From positions 82,656,169-82,720,168 of the forward strand of contig CM041292.1 in assembly GCA_023052935.1 (NCBI GenBank): a stretch of 64,000 nucleotides of DNA, given 5' to 3'. This stretch comes from Piezodorus guildinii (Eukaryota > Arthropoda > Insecta > Hemiptera > Pentatomidae). The position numbers and the translations under genes are program-made. Of this stretch, positions 60,071-64,000 are shown one piece after another. A model generated the notes under the pieces. The model ran no database searches, had not been told where the DNA came from, and saw nothing but the letters and a program-made list of their open reading frames with translations. Within the stretch, counting starts at the first letter, position 1. Every line of letters begins with the position of its first letter.

Positions 60071-60646
60071 TGTAAAACAATTAATGCAATACATCAGAAA
60101 TTAACAATAATGAAGCCACCTTTGGTCACATCCGCCCTACTCGTCTGAAGTTTATCATATTTTAGTTACATGAGAAAAAAGTTAATGGATAACTGGAATT
60201 AAAAAACTTGTTTTTGGAGTTTATCAATTCTAAAGACGAGAAATTCTATTCCGAAAGTTTTGAAAAGTTGCCTGCTCGTTAGCAGATATGTATTGATTCT
60301 GTTCGAGGCTATTCTGATTCATTAAAACAGTTGTAAATCGTTATTTTTCTTTTGTTCTTTTAAAATAAAAACCCCGCGTTATTTTCCGGACAACCCAACA
60401 CTTACATCACACGGTTTTTGGGCTTATCATGACTTATCGTTTTCATACAGTTAGAAATCTGTCTACTGTCTAAATTTGTTATTAAATCTTGTTATAATTC
60501 TCCTGAAGTATAAAGATGAACAGCCGCAGTTTCATCCTTTAAGCATTAAATTATTTATTACTGAAACATTAGGTCGCGGATAAAACTAGTTATGAATGCT
60601 AAAAATATCAGTTAGTATTTTTTAATGGTTTGTTGTAACAGTAACA

Positions 60647-63370
60647 TAAATCTGTGGCGGGCAACACACGTCTTTCACTTACCTCGACTGTTAAAACCAA
60701 TTTACAAACTATGAAATATAATTAAATTTGAAAAATACTGTCTATTTTAATAAAACGTGTATTAATTTTCGTTGGAAACATATGATTTAGATTTAGTAAT
60801 ATAACTACATCAAATTGTTAATCAGTAAAAAGTTTATGACTTATTTGTCACTTTACATTACATTTTACAACTTTGTTTATCATATAATATTTTTTCTAAA
60901 AATCTTTCTCTTTCCAACGGCATATCATACGTCTATATTACTGTTCTTGATATAAAAAACAAAACAAAAATTACATTAAAAAATAGGTTTTCTCTTTTAT
61001 CCTTTAGTTGGTCATCAAATTCGTCTAACTTGTATATTTAGCCGTCATTCATCAATGTCCATAACCATAAGATGAAATGATTAATCTTTTGGAATGTACA
61101 AAATTAAAGTTAGTTTAGAGGAAGAACATTTAAAATATCGGCATTTAAGTCCTGTCAGAATATTTCAATCGGAATGAAACCTACATGATATTAAAGCTCA
61201 TTAAATTTTACATAAATATAAGGAGTTTAATTAAAATCTTTAGTGCCGTTTTTGAAAAGATCGTAAAAATGTGCAAAATGCATGGTATAAATCGGCTCTT
61301 CTTGTTAGGCGATTTTGAAGAAAAAGTTGCTGTAACATCTCGGGCGTATAGTTGACTCATATGAAATTTAAGTTTCGTATGACTTTTCGTTTTCGCGCTA
61401 GACCTACAACACACACACCTTTTTGCGGTACTTGGTTATTTGGACTGATGGGACCCTAAAACGTGTATTTCTGTTAAAAACTGGAATTAAAAAAATTCAC
61501 GATAGCCATACTTTCCCTTACTATATATTTCATTTATAAGTAAGTGAAAGTAAAAATGAATTTACATATTTCTGTATTAAAAATTCTATTGTTTTATGTG
61601 TTTTTATAAATTTGTGTACGATTGTTCATTGGCTTAATTCCATTTAGCACATTTGATTGAAAACTTGGACTAGTTAACCCTATTAACCTTGGAAGGTTGA
61701 TTATTGATCACTGAATCAAACAGATTGTCTATGCACTAGTTAATTAGAAGGGTTCGTATCGGATCCGTCCAAATACGAGTTAAGGTAATATTAATTGGCT
61801 CGGATCCTTAGGATAGGTGTTTTAATCTAGCTGTCGATCTCGTAAAAATACCAGAAACAACTGTTTTATTCACATTCAGAAGAATAAATTATATTAGCTC
61901 TAGATTTTATTGGATATAAAACTGTTTCGCCTAACCCTTTTATACTCTACTAATGTTCACTGTACTGTTCAAATGTTTCTTATTTCCGAATAGATGATGT
62001 AATTGAAAAACAAAAAAAGTAAAAGTTTTAGGCCTACTTTTATACCACTATTTCCGTTTAGCTTTGTCGATGAATCAATAGTTCATTTATTCAAAATGTT
62101 AATTAATAATGTTTTCTCGTTTTCCAGTTATTATGGCACAATAGTATGCACTAATCACTATTACGTTTTCACGCTGTCTAATAGACAGGATGTCTGAGCT
62201 AGATACAATTTATCCAAAGGGCTGTAGGAAATATTGGATGATACTCGGATAATTATTGACTTTGTGAGAGGAACGCATGCGTTTTGCTTTGTATTAACTG
62301 AAGGGAGTCGGATTTCGATAATTTTCGGATAATGTAAGAACGCACTTAAGCTGAAGGATTTTTTCGGTTTTACAAGGAATTTCACTTGCAGTTAGTCGCT
62401 GATGCGTTCATTACATATTTTTAGATACGATTTTATTCACAACAAGTTACATAGTTGACAATGGATCGTGTTATTTTTTTACTTTCACTTACCTATATAT
62501 GAAATATATAGTAAGGGAAAGTATTGCGATCGTGAAAATTTTCGAATTCGTGTTTTCACCAAGTTAAACCAAGACAAAGTCCCGTAAAAAGGTCGAGTGT
62601 GTGTGTGTCCGTATGTAGTAAGTCTAGCGCAAAAACTATAAGTCGTACGAAACTGAAATTTCATATTTAAGACAACTATACGCCCGAGATATTACAGAAA
62701 ATTTTTCATCAAAATCGGCTAACCAGAAGAACCACTTTCTACCATGCATTTTGCACATTTCTACGATTTTTTCAAAAATGGCTCTAAGGATTTTGAATAA
62801 ACCCGCTATATCAATGTTAAGTTTAATGGACTTTAATATAATGTTGGTTTCATTCTGATTGAAATAGTCTGACAGGACTTAAATATCGATATTTTAAATG
62901 TTTTTCCTCTAAAGTACCTTTAATTTTGTAGATTATATAAAAAATAACTATATCGTCTTGTTAGCGTTGATAAATGACGGTTGAATATGCAAGTTGAGTG
63001 AATTTGATAAGCAAATAATGGAGAAAAGTGCAAACATATTTTTTTAGGCAATCTATGTGTTTTTTGACACAATAATAGTAATATAGACGTATAATATACA
63101 GTTAAAAAGCTTAAGATTTTAGAAAAAAAAAATATCTAATTCACGGAATTGTAAAAGTTAACGGAGACTGATGAGAAGCCGATAAAACCAACAGATTGTT
63201 TTAGGTAATGATATAATAGATTATTTCATAAAACACACGTTTCTATTGAAATTCAATTAAATTAATTCCTAAAAAAATTCATTTCATCTTTTTATGTATT
63301 TAAAAATTCTTAAATTTATTTTAACAACGGAGGTATGTGTAAGTCGTGTGTTGCGCGCACCAGATTTTTT
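60647..63370. mobile_element. Foldback element, copy 2 (2.7 kb, with 0.9 kb spacer)
   Basis: The left arm runs from AATCTGTGGCGGGCAACACA at 60650 to about 61560, and the right arm from about 62490 to GTGCGCGCACCAGATTTTTT at 63370. The arms pair in reverse order through 'cgtatagttgactcatatga', 'gatattaaagctcattaaat' and 'ttctcttttatcctttagtt' and their complements. A unique spacer of about 920 bp (61560-62490) separates them and has no recognised gene. The right arm is also flanked by a roughly 55 bp direct repeat (62418-62475 and 63366-63420), which is unexpected. Confidence 0.8.
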
Positions 63371-63795
63371 AGATACGATTTTATTCACAAGTTACATAGT
63401 TGACAGTGGATCATGTTTTTTTTTTCAAATAAAGAAAATCTCAAAAAGCATTTTCTAGGAGGGCTGTGCAGATGATATGTTAAACATTCTAACAATGCCA
63501 TTTTTTGCTATTTTAAATCTTGGTCAAATGACTGCTAACTTTATTCATGGGGATCCCCATTTCTGTTACATGGGAACTTTACATTTTAATCTGAATACAA
63601 TTAATTATACTGTTTTTGGCTTCAAATAAACTAATTAATATAATCAAAATTTTCAGTAATTTTTCAGCTCCTGCTTTATGTAAATACTAGCTGCACCTCG
63701 CTGCTTTGCACGCGACTATTTAATTTTTTTTTTTTAATTGCTGAGAACTAAGGAAGTTTTTTATAATAACTGTGTTAGGTGAGGTTATACAATAA

Positions 63796-63855
63796 GAGTA
63801 CTCCACTACGTTTGCTATTGCACATTTTTTGTGCTATAGCAAACGTATTGAGTAC
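63796..63855. mobile_element. Short relative of the 8474 MITE
   Basis: The arms 63798-63824 and 63830-63855 pair with a few mismatches and share CTACGTTTGCTAT with the 135 bp MITE at 8474-8608, but the loop is only a few T residues. Both copies are followed by CTAATTTAA. It is probably a shrunken or related member. Confidence 0.65.
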
Positions 63856-64000
63856 CGCTAATTTAAATATACCTGAGATAGCAGTGAGTTAAACCTCTAA
63901 CTATGTCCATGTATGACAAATAAATGATTATTGTTGATTGTCAGAGATTAATTTTATTCAGTTCAGTCTACAATAACATACCAGTAGCAAGTAGCCATAC

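Larger units (their letters stand above)
50853..64000 (+). other. Probable long intron of the KIAA1143-like gene
   Basis: No further coding exon is recognised to the end of the window. The stretch holds SINE copies at 52.6-53.2 kb, a GC-rich island at 54.8-55.5 kb, LINE and repeat remnants at 56.4-60.1 kb and a 2.7 kb foldback element. 53230-54780, 55550-56380, 57620-58680 and 63420-63780 contain only AT-rich sequence as far as I can see. Calling it intron rests on the missing third exon and is inference. Confidence 0.5.

Overview
This is a eukaryotic, AT-rich, intron-bearing nuclear segment, most likely from an insect or other arthropod. The evidence is GT-AG introns of up to 15 kb, the gene content, and dense mixed repeats: tRNA-derived SINEs, a mariner, Jockey- and RTE-like LINE fragments, Gypsy and Penelope remnants, foldback elements and MITEs. 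The species cannot be named from the sequence. There are no operons, no CRISPR array and no convincing stand-alone tRNA or rRNA gene.

Four protein-coding genes are supported. (1) On the + strand from 2069 to 29259, nine exons join in one open frame of 546 codons plus stop. They encode a PDZ-coiled-coil scaffold of the Tamalin/GRASP (CYTIP) family. The 5' end lies outside the window, and the protein ends in a class I PDZ ligand. (2) On the - strand at 38458-39201, an uninterrupted 247-codon frame encodes an SRSF1 (SF2/ASF) type splicing factor. (3) On the - strand at 48552-49763, a single-exon frame of 403 codons encodes a five-finger C2H2 protein. (4) On the + strand from 50369, the first two exons of a KIAA1143 homologue are present; the rest is not found. 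Genes 3 and 4 are divergent, with 605 bp between their start codons, which suggests a shared promoter region.

Layout: 1-2068 is upstream or intronic sequence. 2192-17213 is a 15 kb intron holding repeat fragments, a SINE, a perfect-TIR MITE, an internally deleted mariner, a 1.75 kb foldback element and a Jockey-type LINE tail. 17317-21401 holds a 2.5 kb gag-only LTR element with apparently identical 507 bp LTRs, inserted in a TA microsatellite. 22-29 kb holds the remaining exons plus SINE and Penelope-type terminal repeats. 29.3-38.4 kb is gene-poor and holds SINEs, a repeat with an ORF and a Penelope-like remnant. 39.9-46.2 kb is a graveyard of Gypsy, SINE and TIR elements. 46.7-48.0 kb holds a MITE and a long hairpin. 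From 50.9 kb to the end is probably intron of the KIAA1143-like gene; it contains more SINEs, a GC-rich promoter-like island, an RTE fragment and a second 2.7 kb foldback element.

The genes have no evident functional link to each other: one is a membrane-trafficking scaffold, one a splicing factor, one a probable DNA-binding protein and one a small conserved protein of unknown role. The most distinctive content is the repeat landscape: an active-looking non-autonomous LTR element, a foldback family with a conserved terminal sequence, and Penelope-type inverted repeats with hammerhead-like core motifs.
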